A stretch of 64,000 nt of DNA from Clostridium fessum (GTDB taxonomy: Bacteria > Bacillota > Clostridia > Lachnospirales > Lachnospiraceae), in the NCBI RefSeq assembly GCF_003024715.1, contig NZ_PYLO01000001.1:868001-932000 (forward strand), in the 5' to 3' direction. Shown piece after piece: positions 33,172 to 42,634 of the stretch. A program made the position numbers and the translations under genes. Below the pieces are notes generated by a model that was given only the letters and a program-made list of their open reading frames with translations, searched no databases and had not been told where the DNA came from. Each line of letters begins with the position of its first letter. The first letter of the stretch is position 1.

Positions 33172-34593
33172 CTAGTGTTCCTTTTTATTTTTCAGTCGAC
33201 ATATTTTTGTTACAGCAAAAAACAATTGTTTAATATCATTTACATATATAAGTATCATTACACAAAATTCGAGAATCAATAACAGTTGTCCAACTGGATT
33301 ATTGATAAACATAGTTATTGCCTGAACAAGAAGTAATGTCCCTGCAAATATATGACGCTTTTGCCAAATATATAATTTTAAGTACTTTTTTGTATCTCGG
33401 ATTCTATAATAGAAGACAATAAAGTAGCTAGCCGCGGTAGCAAGGGCGGCTCCCATTGCTCCCATTTGAGGTATAAGAGCAAAATTCAATATAATATTGA
33501 CCATTGCGCCTGCCGTACCAGACACCAAATAACCCATGCTGTCTTTATGCACTGTATAAGCTGTTGCAACAAATGTTCCCAATGTTGAAAAAATGAATCC
33601 AATAATTAGTACCGGCGTATATTTCCAAGCAATATAATACTCTGCTCCAACGTAATACCTTAGAAAAAACTTCATAACCATCATCAAACCGGCAGCACAG
33701 ATGCAAACGATTACGACCAATCTATTATAAATATCATTGTTGTATTTTTCTTCGTCTGAACTTCCCTCTTCTCTTATCGCCGAATATGACCAAGCCTGAT
33801 TAAAAACCTGCGTAACAGATGACAATAGGGTTGGAATCTTATATGCTACAGCATAAATACCATTAGCAGCCACCCCGACCATAGCCGTAACCATCAATCG
33901 ATCAGATGAGTTCATAATCCACCACATAAAAGAGTTTGGAACTAAAACAATTGCATACTTTACCATTTGCACAAGAAGTTTTGAATCAAAAGAGAAATGT
34001 TTCATAGCGTTGAAAACATTTCCTGCCACCATCGCATACATTGCGGTCACAAAATTTGCAATAATATAGGCTAACAGGTATCCTTTAATTCCTTTATTAA
34101 ATTGCACTAAGAATAAAATGTTAAACAAGGCAACGCAAAAAGTTTGAATAATATTTCCTATTGAGTATCTCAGCAATAATTCTTTGCCGCGCAAATAGCA
34201 AAGAAACATCTGACTAAATGCAAGCGATACAGCATACATGTACACATATACCGCATACTCATTCAGAGATTTAATTTTAGCAGTTACTGGGAAGATTATT
34301 CCGCCAGCAAAAATCGCCAAGAAAAGCGAACATATTCCAACGCTTATTATTTTATTTAAGTCTGCATTTTCGTCCAACGAAAATCGCATTACGGCTTCGC
34401 ATATATTCAATGTCAACAATGGGACTAATACCATTCCTATTGTTGAGATCATATCAACAGTTCCATATTCACTCGTTGTAAGAATATTGGTGTATAAGGG
34501 GACAAGGAAGAAACTAATAAATTTTGTCCCAAAACTCCCTAATGCAAATATTGCTGTATTTTTTAGTAAATATTTTTTTCTCGATGTGCTCAT
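33172..34593 (-). CDS. Wzx-type polysaccharide flippase
   Basis: A 473-residue membrane protein of the MATE-like polysaccharide transport group with about 12 to 14 helices. The N-terminus (NTAIFALGSFGTKFISFFLVPLYT) is typical for Wzx/RfbX proteins of Firmicutes. It moves lipid-linked repeat units across the membrane so that the polymerase can join them. The gene is AT-rich, unlike glmM, marking the edge of the variable cassette. It stands after the F420-like gene with a 184-base gap without a clear gene. The family call is strong; the unit moved is unknown. Confidence 0.88.
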   Translation of the reverse strand: MSTSRKKYLLKNTAIFALGSFGTKFISFFLVPLYTNILTTSEYGTVDMISTIGMVLVPLLTLNICEAVMRFSLDENADLNKIISVGICSLFLAIFAGGIIFPVTAKIKSLNEYAVYVYMYAVSLAFSQMFLCYLRGKELLLRYSIGNIIQTFCVALFNILFLVQFNKGIKGYLLAYIIANFVTAMYAMVAGNVFNAMKHFSFDSKLLVQMVKYAIVLVPNSFMWWIMNSSDRLMVTAMVGVAANGIYAVAYKIPTLLSSVTQVFNQAWSYSAIREEGSSDEEKYNNDIYNRLVVIVCICAAGLMMVMKFFLRYYVGAEYYIAWKYTPVLIIGFIFSTLGTFVATAYTVHKDSMGYLVSGTAGAMVNIILNFALIPQMGAMGAALATAASYFIVFYYRIRDTKKYLKLYIWQKRHIFAGTLLLVQAITMFINNPVGQLLLILEFCVMILIYVNDIKQLFFAVTKICRLKNKKEH

Positions 34594-34777
34594 TTATTTT
34601 TCCCGTTATTCCTTCGTTATATTCGCTTTACCATTCCTTAAGGAGCCACAAAATGCATCCATCTACGACAATTTTAATTATATGTACAATCCAAGAATTT
34701 ATAGATAAAATCCATCAAATTATAACCCCAAACACTTTCTTCATTTCTTTCATTTGAAGCTAATCTTATATTCTATT

Positions 34778-35914
34778 TTATATGTCCCCCCCCCGAATGA
34801 TTTTGAATTTTATCAGACTTTCTTTTAATTTTTGTTTATAATATACTTTAGGCGCACTCTTCGAAATAGCTTTATAAAATCCCTTGCTCAAATTCGCAAA
34901 AAACATCTCTCGGGTCTCTGGTGCAATGGAAGGATGTCTTAATTGATGGTTAGCCTCTAGTGCCTTTTCAATATCAACTTCCTCTAATTTAATTCCGGAG
35001 TTCTGAATCAAGGTTACCCCTTTGGTTGTCTGACATAAAACCAAAGAAATACCTTTTTCTTGCTCCCTATCGATTTGATTGCTTCCCCAAGAATCTCCAA
35101 GAGTAACATCGGATACTCTCCCCCATGTTGCATACCGACAAGAGTAACAATTTTCTGTGTAATCTAAAGATGTAAGAAATGCATGAGTATACATATCCTG
35201 AACACCTGCCGGCACTATCGTTTTATATTCACCATCCTCATCTCGTGAAGACAATCCAAAATTTGTTTTATTTCTGAATCGAATCTCTTTCAGTTGCAAG
35301 ATGTCAATGCCTTTTTCATATAATGCAAATTTCAAGATTTTTGGTGACGGTGATCCATGACAGATCAAATCAACTGTATAAAGGTTCTCTCTTATATTAT
35401 CTGGCATTGCCAGCATATAGTTTTTTACCGCTGCCACTTGACAAGGCAAACCAATAAATAGAACGCTATTTCCATTCTTGAGTTTCTCGATAACTTTATC
35501 ATAAATACCAACTGGATTACTTTTCACATATTTTGAACCTACAAAATGAACCAATTCCTCTTTTTTATTCGTTATGTCAAAAACAAATTCTCCATTACTA
35601 AACAGGCAGGCTGCCACATAGCCACCATCATTGACAAAATATTCCATCATAGCAGAAGCTGCACCTCCCGATGATGCTTTGCTTCTAATATTATCTGGCG
35701 CCCAACCTTCTTTCCAATAAATAGGTTCATTCAGGTTCACTTTGTGATTATTAGGGCATACTCGTTCGCATGCTCCACAACTAACACATTTGCTTTCATC
35801 AATAACTGCATTATATGCCGACACATTATCCTGAATTGATATGGCCTCTTTTTTACATTTTCCTACGCAAGCCATGCAACCTGTGCATAAATCCTGTTTA
35901 CATACAGTTCTCAT
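34778..35914 (-). CDS. F420 hydrogenase/dehydrogenase beta-subunit-like protein
   Basis: A 378-residue protein. The N-terminal part has two ferredoxin-type 4Fe-4S motifs, CTGCMACVGKCKKEA and CVSCGACERVCP. The central and C-terminal parts match the coenzyme F420 hydrogenase/dehydrogenase beta family: SSGGAASAMMEYF, FIGLPCQVAAVKNY, ICHGSPSPKIL, and CRYATWGRVSDVTLGD. In surface polysaccharide loci such proteins stand beside pyruvyl transferases, as here, where they may reduce or handle a modified sugar. The gene ends in a run of nine G that codes RGGDI before the stop, so slippage would change the last residues. Two starts are possible (ATG 35914 or GTG 35917). Confidence 0.85.
   Translation of the reverse strand: MRTVCKQDLCTGCMACVGKCKKEAISIQDNVSAYNAVIDESKCVSCGACERVCPNNHKVNLNEPIYWKEGWAPDNIRSKASSGGAASAMMEYFVNDGGYVAACLFSNGEFVFDITNKKEELVHFVGSKYVKSNPVGIYDKVIEKLKNGNSVLFIGLPCQVAAVKNYMLAMPDNIRENLYTVDLICHGSPSPKILKFALYEKGIDILQLKEIRFRNKTNFGLSSRDEDGEYKTIVPAGVQDMYTHAFLTSLDYTENCYSCRYATWGRVSDVTLGDSWGSNQIDREQEKGISLVLCQTTKGVTLIQNSGIKLEEVDIEKALEANHQLRHPSIAPETREMFFANLSKGFYKAISKSAPKVYYKQKLKESLIKFKIIRGGDI
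34786..34794 (-). repeat. poly-G tract (9 G) at end of F420-like gene
   Basis: Nine C on the plus strand (G on coding strand) in the last codons of the gene. One more or fewer G would change the final residues and stop. Confidence 0.85.
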
Positions 35915-35988
35915 CACCCAACCAACTCCCGCTTTTCTAACTATATTTTAATTTATATTGTAAAAATCTATATTGCTGTTTATTTACC

Positions 35989-37095
35989 TTATATATTTTT
36001 GTTCAAATACTGTAAGGTCCTTTGTGTTTCTTCTTCAACAATTGAATCAAAGTTTTCCTTATTTTTCAAAAGGCCATATTTTTCTTCCAGTTCTAAAAGA
36101 TTACTCATCAAATGATCTTTCATTCCTATTTTTCTAATCAAATCTAGCAGTTTATTTTTATTGCTAGCCCTTGCTAACACTGCAAATTTATCTGCATATT
36201 TTGAAGCAAAAATTGTGCCATGAAATGTATCCGTAATTACAAAATCCGACTCTTTAAAAATCTTTAGACACTGAAATGGTGAACATACAATATAATCTTT
36301 AATCCAGAATTGCGGTGCACCAATTGCAATCGGTGTCAACTCATGCCTTTTACAAAAAACTTTAATTGCATCAATCTCTTCTGCCGTGTGAATTCGGTTA
36401 TAATAGGAATAAACCACACAATAATGCTTTGGCATTTTAGGCAAATTCGCCTGTTCCACCTCACAGTTAAAATTATATATCAGCACAGGATCTAAATTAT
36501 CGTCAATCAACTTATTTGTTAGTTTTTCAACAAATTTGTGCGTATTCTCATCTCTCACCGAAATAGCTGCAACATTTTCAAATGTTTTTCTGATTTTTTT
36601 AGCAACCATTGCTGGAAGTTCCTCATATTTTGTGGAGCCACAGGATGCTGCGTAGGTAATCACTTTGTTTGCCTCTGGAACATTACCAAATAACTGTGAA
36701 GTAAATCCCCATTCGCCAGAATTCAAGCAATTAAAAACCTCATCACTACCAATAACGCACATATCATATTTCGAGCTTTTTCTATCAATAAAGAGTTCTT
36801 TTTGACGAAATTTCTCAAAGATATTTTCCTGGTCAATGCTCTTCTTTTTTATTCTTAGACGGTTCAGTGTGTATCTATCCGTTTTCTTTATTTTTCCAAT
36901 CAAGCCTGTCGTTTCTTTTTCTTTATCATACTTCTGTTTATAATCACCCAACAATTTATAGTCATCTTCTCTTTTTTCAATATCTATAAATTCCACCTGA
37001 TGACCGAGTCTTTCAATTGTTGTCTTCAGCGCATACGATTGAAGTAAGGACCCCATATTACCAACCCGTTGCATCGACAAAATACATACTTTCAC
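35989..37095 (-). CDS. polysaccharide pyruvyl transferase
   Basis: A 368-residue protein of the polysaccharide pyruvyl transferase group, which adds pyruvate ketals to sugars of a polymer. It begins with GTG (MKVCILSMQRVGNMGSLLQ), with GAAGGAGG upstream. Fold marks are VIGSDEVFNC, ITYAASCGST, AISVRDENTH, and the late DFVITDTFHGTIFA. The gene next to it codes for the F420-like protein, a frequent pair. Pyruvyl groups give a negative charge to the polymer. The donor is usually phosphoenolpyruvate, known for the family; the target sugar is unknown. Confidence 0.88.
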   Translation of the reverse strand: MKVCILSMQRVGNMGSLLQSYALKTTIERLGHQVEFIDIEKREDDYKLLGDYKQKYDKEKETTGLIGKIKKTDRYTLNRLRIKKKSIDQENIFEKFRQKELFIDRKSSKYDMCVIGSDEVFNCLNSGEWGFTSQLFGNVPEANKVITYAASCGSTKYEELPAMVAKKIRKTFENVAAISVRDENTHKFVEKLTNKLIDDNLDPVLIYNFNCEVEQANLPKMPKHYCVVYSYYNRIHTAEEIDAIKVFCKRHELTPIAIGAPQFWIKDYIVCSPFQCLKIFKESDFVITDTFHGTIFASKYADKFAVLARASNKNKLLDLIRKIGMKDHLMSNLLELEEKYGLLKNKENFDSIVEEETQRTLQYLNKNI

Positions 37096-37133
37096 TTTTT
37101 TGTTCCTCCTTCGTTCCTACACGCTTTTATATT

Positions 37134-37831
37134 CTAAACATTCTTCAAGAAGTCTTTCATATTCAAGAACTTCTTTTGATTTTTTCTGAGTTTTTCTTTG
37201 GAATACTCGTAATTTCCTCCGAGTCTCATCATGTTATCCCAGCACTCAGGAAGCTCATCATTTCCATCTGTGAAGAGCCAAAAAAACTCATGTAATGCAT
37301 GTTCATCTGGTTCTTTTCCATAGTGCTCCCGATATAGCATTACGAGTTCCTTTGCCTCATCAACTTGAGCCGCTTTTCTCTTCTCATGGTATTCCTCAAG
37401 ACTCATTATAACTTTACAGGGATTACCAGCTGCAACACAATTATCTGGGATATCTTTATTAACTAACGAATTGGCTCCGATAATTACATTGTTTCCAATA
37501 TGCACGCCCTTTAAGATTGTTGTCTGCATACCGATAAAAACATTGTCTCCGATTTTGACCCCCCCCCCGATGATCCAAGAATGTCACCATAGACACCTTT
37601 CAAAACGGACCAATCAAATCCATGCGTCAAAATCGTTACTCCCTCTGTTATTTTTACATTCTTTCCAATATCAATCAACCAAGGACGTGTGGTATCAATT
37701 TGTGTTTTTGTCGGAACATAAATTGTTGATTCATCTCCTATCTTCATACCCAAACTGCGGAGATATTTAATATACGTTTCTGTGGATGCCTTATGGCCAT
37801 AGATCAGCTTTCTAATTATTCTATTTATCAT
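37134..37831 (-). pseudogene. hexapeptide acetyltransferase, out of frame at poly-G tract
   Basis: A left-handed beta-helix acyltransferase, likely an O- or N-acetyltransferase for the polymer. The start at ATG 37831 has GGAGG upstream and overlaps the Wzy stop. The first 91 residues contain GDESTIYVPTKTQID, IGKNVKITEGVTILTHG. At the run of ten G (37559 to 37568) the frame shifts and stops soon after. The second part continues in another frame with VKIGDNVFIGMQTTILKG, VIIGANSLVNKDIPDNCVAAG, the standard hexapeptide repeats, to the stop at 37134. With 11 (or 8) G the whole gene is one frame of 233 codons. So it is OFF in this sequence and probably phase-variable. Confidence 0.88.
37559..37568 (-). 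repeat. poly-G tract (10 G) in acetyltransferase gene
   Basis: Ten C on the plus strand. The gene is out of frame with 10 G and in frame with 8 or 11. Confidence 0.92.
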
Positions 37832-39143
37832 AACAGTTGTTCTCCTCCATAAATATATCAACTATTGCCGGAACTGAAAAAATAAAAAAAGCCATATAGC
37901 CCGCATCCATATTTAAAGCACTATTATAAACCGAATTGATAATACATAATATTGCTGTAATTCCAGCCACCTGCACTACACATCTAAGTTGTTGTGAAAT
38001 ATCATTACTATATCTATTTGCAATTCTTTTATTTATTTTTCTGGAATAAGTAAATATTCTCAGAAAGAACAATTCATAAAGCATAAGTCCAACAGTTCCA
38101 GTTTCAATAAAGATTATTGCATCCGTAAACCATTGATAATGCAGTGCTTGATTCAGAAGATAAAACCGACTATTAAAGAACGAAAACGCAGCTGAATAGC
38201 TTGCGTTTCCAAGACCTATACCAAATAACGTTCCCAACGGATTCCCATTTAGAAACCTTTCATAAAGTTGTGAAACTGCATTCATTCGACTTAAATCTCC
38301 GGAGTTTGTATATCCGCGATCTCCCATATATTTTGTAATCGCATCAGAAGTAAAAAACTCCAATCCAGACGATTCAAAATAATGCCCAAGCATTGAAATT
38401 CCTACGGCTATTCCGCAAACTCCAAGCATAATAATTATTATTTTTCTAAAGCTAAATTTAGCATTAAGCATACCAATCAAGATTATAACTGGAAGTTCGA
38501 AAAGATAAACTTTCAATTCTGCTATTGCCATCAAAAAAAAGCAACTCATGATGGAAATCATAGTCTGCATAAGGCCTATCTTTTTTTCCAAATATTCTGT
38601 TACATAAATTGCAGAAATTACAATCATGAACAGATTTAAATAACCATTACATCCTGTTTGTGTTCCAAATATTCCTCCGATATTATCTCCTGAGTATCCC
38701 AATCCTAACTCTACAAGACAAATAAAGAAATTAATTATATAGATTTTTTTTAATTTGGGAATAATTTCTAGCACATCTGATATATCTAATAGCGCAATGC
38801 ATGATATAAAATATGCATAATATCTAAAAACATTTCTAAAGCCCCATATATAGAGTATTGGCGAACCCTCTACTGCAATCAGTCCTATAACCGTAGAACA
38901 AAAAAAAGACAGTATTATCCACAATCCAACTCTACTGTTCCCGTATTTAATCATTTTCCCATTAACAATGACATAAACAATGAGAATAATATTAAACAAA
39001 TCGAGCACATATGCCACATACCCAGGAACTCCAACAAGATCTCTAAGTACGCCATAAAACATCAACCAATACAGTTGAAACCAGACCAATGATTTTATGT
39101 TTTTATGAAAATATAATGAATTGCCTCTTTTTTCAATTATCAT
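37821..39143 (-). CDS. Wzy-like polysaccharide polymerase
   Basis: A 440-residue membrane protein with about ten helices and a large outer loop (about residues 245 to 300, with GDRGYTNSGDLSRMNA). This is the usual shape of an O-antigen or capsule polymerase, which joins repeat units outside the membrane. Sequence of such proteins is poorly kept, so the call rests on shape and place between glycosyltransferase and acetyltransferase genes. It is very AT-rich. The stop overlaps the acetyltransferase start by 11 bases, which supports co-translation. It begins 3 bases before the end of the GT2 gene region. Confidence 0.78.
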   Translation of the reverse strand: MIIEKRGNSLYFHKNIKSLVWFQLYWLMFYGVLRDLVGVPGYVAYVLDLFNIILIVYVIVNGKMIKYGNSRVGLWIILSFFCSTVIGLIAVEGSPILYIWGFRNVFRYYAYFISCIALLDISDVLEIIPKLKKIYIINFFICLVELGLGYSGDNIGGIFGTQTGCNGYLNLFMIVISAIYVTEYLEKKIGLMQTMISIMSCFFLMAIAELKVYLFELPVIILIGMLNAKFSFRKIIIIMLGVCGIAVGISMLGHYFESSGLEFFTSDAITKYMGDRGYTNSGDLSRMNAVSQLYERFLNGNPLGTLFGIGLGNASYSAAFSFFNSRFYLLNQALHYQWFTDAIIFIETGTVGLMLYELFFLRIFTYSRKINKRIANRYSNDISQQLRCVVQVAGITAILCIINSVYNSALNMDAGYMAFFIFSVPAIVDIFMEENNCYDK

Positions 39144-39146
39144 ATA

Positions 39147-40196
39147 TTATATCCTCATCCCGACCATAGAATAACTCATGTAATATATCTTATACTTTAC
39201 TGCCAGCCAAAACAGCCTCTTTTTTAGGGTCATCTTTTTCATATCCACATTTTTGATTACCCTATGAAGATGTTCATCTTTTACTATATCCATAAACATA
39301 TCTTTTTTTTGTTTAGCCATCAAATCAGATTGAAGAACCATTTTAAGTGCCGCCATAGTATTATCCATATATGGTTTTGATAAACGAAGTTTTATTTCCT
39401 CGGAATATCCTAGATTTTCGCATTCATTAATTGCTCGATCGTAAAAATCCTTGATTCTCTCATAGCGGTCCACTCTTAATGTATGCGTTAGAGACCCCAT
39501 ATTTGTACAATAGTAATAAAAAGGCTCGGCTAGAAACGCAACACTTTTTACACTATTGTATAACTGAAGTAATGAGTATACATCTTCAGAGATAATATCT
39601 CTTTCTGACACTAACCGCCAGTTTGCTCCATTGATCAGTCGCATTGAAAACAAACCGCCACACACGCTCATCCAAAATTCATCCCCTGCATTTGGATCAG
39701 TTGCTATCATATTAGGTAGAACATAATTTTGTATTTCCTCATTTTTATAAAATGTCTTATACGGCTTTGGTATGCATTCCTTTACCTTTTTCCCATTAGA
39801 GTCGACTACGTTATATCCGTACATTACTATATCTGCATTATACTGTTCCGCACATTTATATGTTTTCTCTACCATATCTGTAGCAATATAATCGTCACTA
39901 TCAACAAAACAAATATACTCTCCGGTTGCACAATCAATGCCTGTATTTCTTGCGTATCCCAAACCAGCATTCTTTTTATGCACTACCTTAATCCTGTTAT
40001 CTCGATTTTTCCAAGACTCACAAATTTGAGGGCAATTATCTGGCGACTCATCATCCACTAATATTATTTCTAAATTTTTATATGTTTGACCAACAACACT
40101 TTCAATGCATCTATTCAGGTACTTTTCAACATTATAAATCGGTATCACTACCGTAACCGTTTTACTCATGCCATCCTTTTTATCCATTTGCTTCAA
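39147..40196 (-). CDS. family 2 glycosyltransferase
   Basis: A 349-residue GT-A fold glycosyltransferase. The N-terminus has TVVIPIYNVEKYLNRCIESV, then LVDDESPDNCPQICE (nucleotide binding), GLGYARNTGID and the metal site FVDSDDYI. It adds a sugar to the lipid-linked unit on the inner face of the membrane. The start is TTG 40196 with AAGGAG 7 bases upstream; ATG codons 3 and 9 residues later are also possible. The C-terminal 100 residues are helical and basic (KKRLFWLAVKYKIYY). Sugar specificity is unknown. Confidence 0.88.
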   Translation of the reverse strand: MKQMDKKDGMSKTVTVVIPIYNVEKYLNRCIESVVGQTYKNLEIILVDDESPDNCPQICESWKNRDNRIKVVHKKNAGLGYARNTGIDCATGEYICFVDSDDYIATDMVEKTYKCAEQYNADIVMYGYNVVDSNGKKVKECIPKPYKTFYKNEEIQNYVLPNMIATDPNAGDEFWMSVCGGLFSMRLINGANWRLVSERDIISEDVYSLLQLYNSVKSVAFLAEPFYYYCTNMGSLTHTLRVDRYERIKDFYDRAINECENLGYSEEIKLRLSKPYMDNTMAALKMVLQSDLMAKQKKDMFMDIVKDEHLHRVIKNVDMKKMTLKKRLFWLAVKYKIYYMSYSMVGMRI

Positions 40197-40241
40197 GCCA
40201 AAACTCCTTATCTCTACGGTTCCTTACATACAGGATCATTA

Positions 40242-41453
40242 TTAATTACAATTTAGTCTTTTGTATATTTTTTCATATTGATCACATTTTCTTTTCCATG
40301 TATAGTCTTTTACTTTTTTTCTAGCATTTTGTCCACGCTTTTCTACTTCTTTTGGATTCACAATACAAGCAACCATTGCGTTTTTCAAACCAGCTATGTA
40401 TGATTTTCGATTTTCACCGCTATATAACCAGCCAGTATTTTCATCTACAAGTATTGCTCCTCCAAACTTATTAATTGTAATTATAGGCATCCCTTGCGAC
40501 ATAGCTTCGATCAACACCGTTCCAGTTGTTTCTCTAATACTTGGCATGATTAGTACATCTGACATTTCATATTCCCTTTGCATTTCAGAGTATTCAACTG
40601 CCCCCATGAACTGTACATGTGCAGACAACAAGGAGTTTGATTCACAACGATGTTTTAAATGTGAAAGTTCCGGGCCAGTTCCTACTATTTTCACTATGTA
40701 TTTCCACTCGTCTGGAATTTCCATTATTGCATCAAAGAGTAATTCCAGTCCTTTTCGATACACCATTCTTCCTGCAAACAAGAAAACGAGTTCATTATTT
40801 ATATCATTTGGTACAATTCTTTCCTCAATTGATATTTCATCCGCAGCAATTTCTGTAACCAAAGGAACATTTTCATCTAATCCCAAAAAATCGCGTGTCT
40901 CTCGATTCGCAAACATAATATAGTCGCAGCGATTTAGTTTGCCCGTAATTCTCAGCTTAAAACGATACCAACGATTTATCCCTGAACGAACAACTTCAAT
41001 GATTTCATGTCCCTTTGCGTAATCTTTTAACCCATTAGGCAAAGACTCGCCTCCGCCAAGTGGCCCGCAAATAAATTTGATATTTGCTATCTTTCCATAG
41101 TCGCCAATTGCACGGAACTCAATTGGCGTAATCTGATGAATAACGTCAATTTTTTGATCTGCACAGATTTTCTTTGCAAGAGGAAGTACCCGTCTATTCC
41201 ACACATTAAGTCTTCCAGAATACATGAATCCCTTGAAGATTTTCTTATAAAAATTCGGGATATCAACATAATAAAACTTTATATTTTGAAGTGGGTGTCT
41301 CTGCAAATATTTTTCGACTGGTTCACGCTGCTCTTCCTTTGTAATTACATAAACAGTATTCGTTTTTGAAATTTCATAAGGAACACACCAACCTATTTTA
41401 TCTTCACTTCCGGCAAAAGGATTACATGAATAAGCTATATATAGGATATTCAT
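40242..41453 (-). CDS. family 4 glycosyltransferase
   Basis: A 403-residue GT-B fold glycosyltransferase. The N-terminus reads MNILYIAYSCNPFAGSEDKIG, and the C-terminal domain shows FAGRMVYRKGLELLFDAI, then IVGTGPELSHL and the acidic pair region (PSIRETTGTVLIEAMSQGMPII). It transfers a sugar to the growing unit. The start overlaps the stop of the radical SAM gene (TAATG). AT content is high. Donor and acceptor are unknown. Confidence 0.88.
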   Translation of the reverse strand: MNILYIAYSCNPFAGSEDKIGWCVPYEISKTNTVYVITKEEQREPVEKYLQRHPLQNIKFYYVDIPNFYKKIFKGFMYSGRLNVWNRRVLPLAKKICADQKIDVIHQITPIEFRAIGDYGKIANIKFICGPLGGGESLPNGLKDYAKGHEIIEVVRSGINRWYRFKLRITGKLNRCDYIMFANRETRDFLGLDENVPLVTEIAADEISIEERIVPNDINNELVFLFAGRMVYRKGLELLFDAIMEIPDEWKYIVKIVGTGPELSHLKHRCESNSLLSAHVQFMGAVEYSEMQREYEMSDVLIMPSIRETTGTVLIEAMSQGMPIITINKFGGAILVDENTGWLYSGENRKSYIAGLKNAMVACIVNPKEVEKRGQNARKKVKDYTWKRKCDQYEKIYKRLNCN

Positions 41454-42634
41454 TACTTATTCTCCATCTGCTGTGCGATATCAGCATCCACGATTTCCTC
41501 ACCAGTCTTATGCTTCAGCTGTTCCTTAGATGCTTCACTCAGACCGTTGTTGATCACACAGTTCATATCGCAAGTGCTACACTTATCAAGATCCTCTTTG
41601 GTAACTTTGCCATCACGGTAGTCACGGCAAATCTTCAACTCATACATGCTGTACGGATGCTTGGTGAAGAGAGCCTTAAACTTGTGAACCAGAACCCATG
41701 TAGCAGGCTTCCAAATGTACTTGTGCATAGCAGGACTTACACTACCGATCATCCAGCAGTCACGGTCACAGCAACGAACTTTTGCACGAACCTTCTCTGC
41801 TTCCGGGCTGTTCCACAGCTCGTCCCAAGTCTGATTGTTCAGGTTGCCCATGACCTCTTTATCCTTGGTACCATTGCAAGGCATAACATCACCATACGGG
41901 TCGATGAAGAAAGTATCGAAGCTCATGTCACAGGGCAGCAGACGCTTCTGGCCATAGATGTAATTGATCAGGCCGTGGTTAAAGTAGGCACGGAACCACT
42001 TCTTCGGGCTGTTGCTACGGAGCAGTTCGTTGACCAGATTCTCGAAGTTCTTTGCAACCATCGGACGGTCATGAATGATGTTCTTCGCCTCAACGAAATA
42101 GAAGCTGTTGTGCAGGGAAGCGGTTGCGAACTCCATACCCATCTCGTTAGAGATTTTGTACAGAGAAACCAGATCCGGAGCATTCTTGTCCTGAACAGTC
42201 ATGCCGAAACCAACGTCTTTCATTCCCATCTCACGCAGCTTCTTCAGCGTACCGTAACCACGCTGGTAGCCGTTCTGCAGGCCACGGATTTCGTTGTTGG
42301 TCTGCTCCAGACCCTCGATGGAAATACGGATACCGATCTGCGGGAACTCCTTGCACAGATCAACGATACGATCTGTGAAGAAACCGTTGGTAGAGATAAC
42401 GATACGATCAGACTTCTTGTACAGTTCGCGCACGATATCCTTCAGGTCAGTACGGATGAACGGCTCACCGCCGGTAATGTTGGTAAAGTACATCTTCGGC
42501 AGCTTCTTGATGGTTTCGATGCTGATTTCTTCTTCCGGCTTGGAAGGTGCTTTATAACGGTTGCACATGGAGCAACGAGCGTTGCAGCGGTAAGTAACGA
42601 TAACCGTACCATTTAACTTCTTTTCTTCAGACAT
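41453..42634 (-). CDS. radical SAM/SPASM protein
   Basis: A 393-residue radical SAM enzyme. The CX3CX2C cluster site is in VTYRCNARCSMCNRY near residue 19. ITGGEPFIR is the SAM-binding Gly stretch. The C-terminal Cys-rich SPASM part includes DPYGDVMPCNGT, CCDRDCWM and CSTCDMNC, for extra Fe-S clusters. The start at 42634 follows AGGAGAG and overlaps the acyltransferase stop. Such proteins can modify peptides or sugars; within this locus a sugar or a lipid-linked substrate is a fair guess. No precursor peptide gene is seen nearby. Its GC content is higher than its neighbours'. Confidence 0.88.
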   Translation of the reverse strand: MSEEKKLNGTVIVTYRCNARCSMCNRYKAPSKPEEEISIETIKKLPKMYFTNITGGEPFIRTDLKDIVRELYKKSDRIVISTNGFFTDRIVDLCKEFPQIGIRISIEGLEQTNNEIRGLQNGYQRGYGTLKKLREMGMKDVGFGMTVQDKNAPDLVSLYKISNEMGMEFATASLHNSFYFVEAKNIIHDRPMVAKNFENLVNELLRSNSPKKWFRAYFNHGLINYIYGQKRLLPCDMSFDTFFIDPYGDVMPCNGTKDKEVMGNLNNQTWDELWNSPEAEKVRAKVRCCDRDCWMIGSVSPAMHKYIWKPATWVLVHKFKALFTKHPYSMYELKICRDYRDGKVTKEDLDKCSTCDMNCVINNGLSEASKEQLKHKTGEEIVDADIAQQMENK

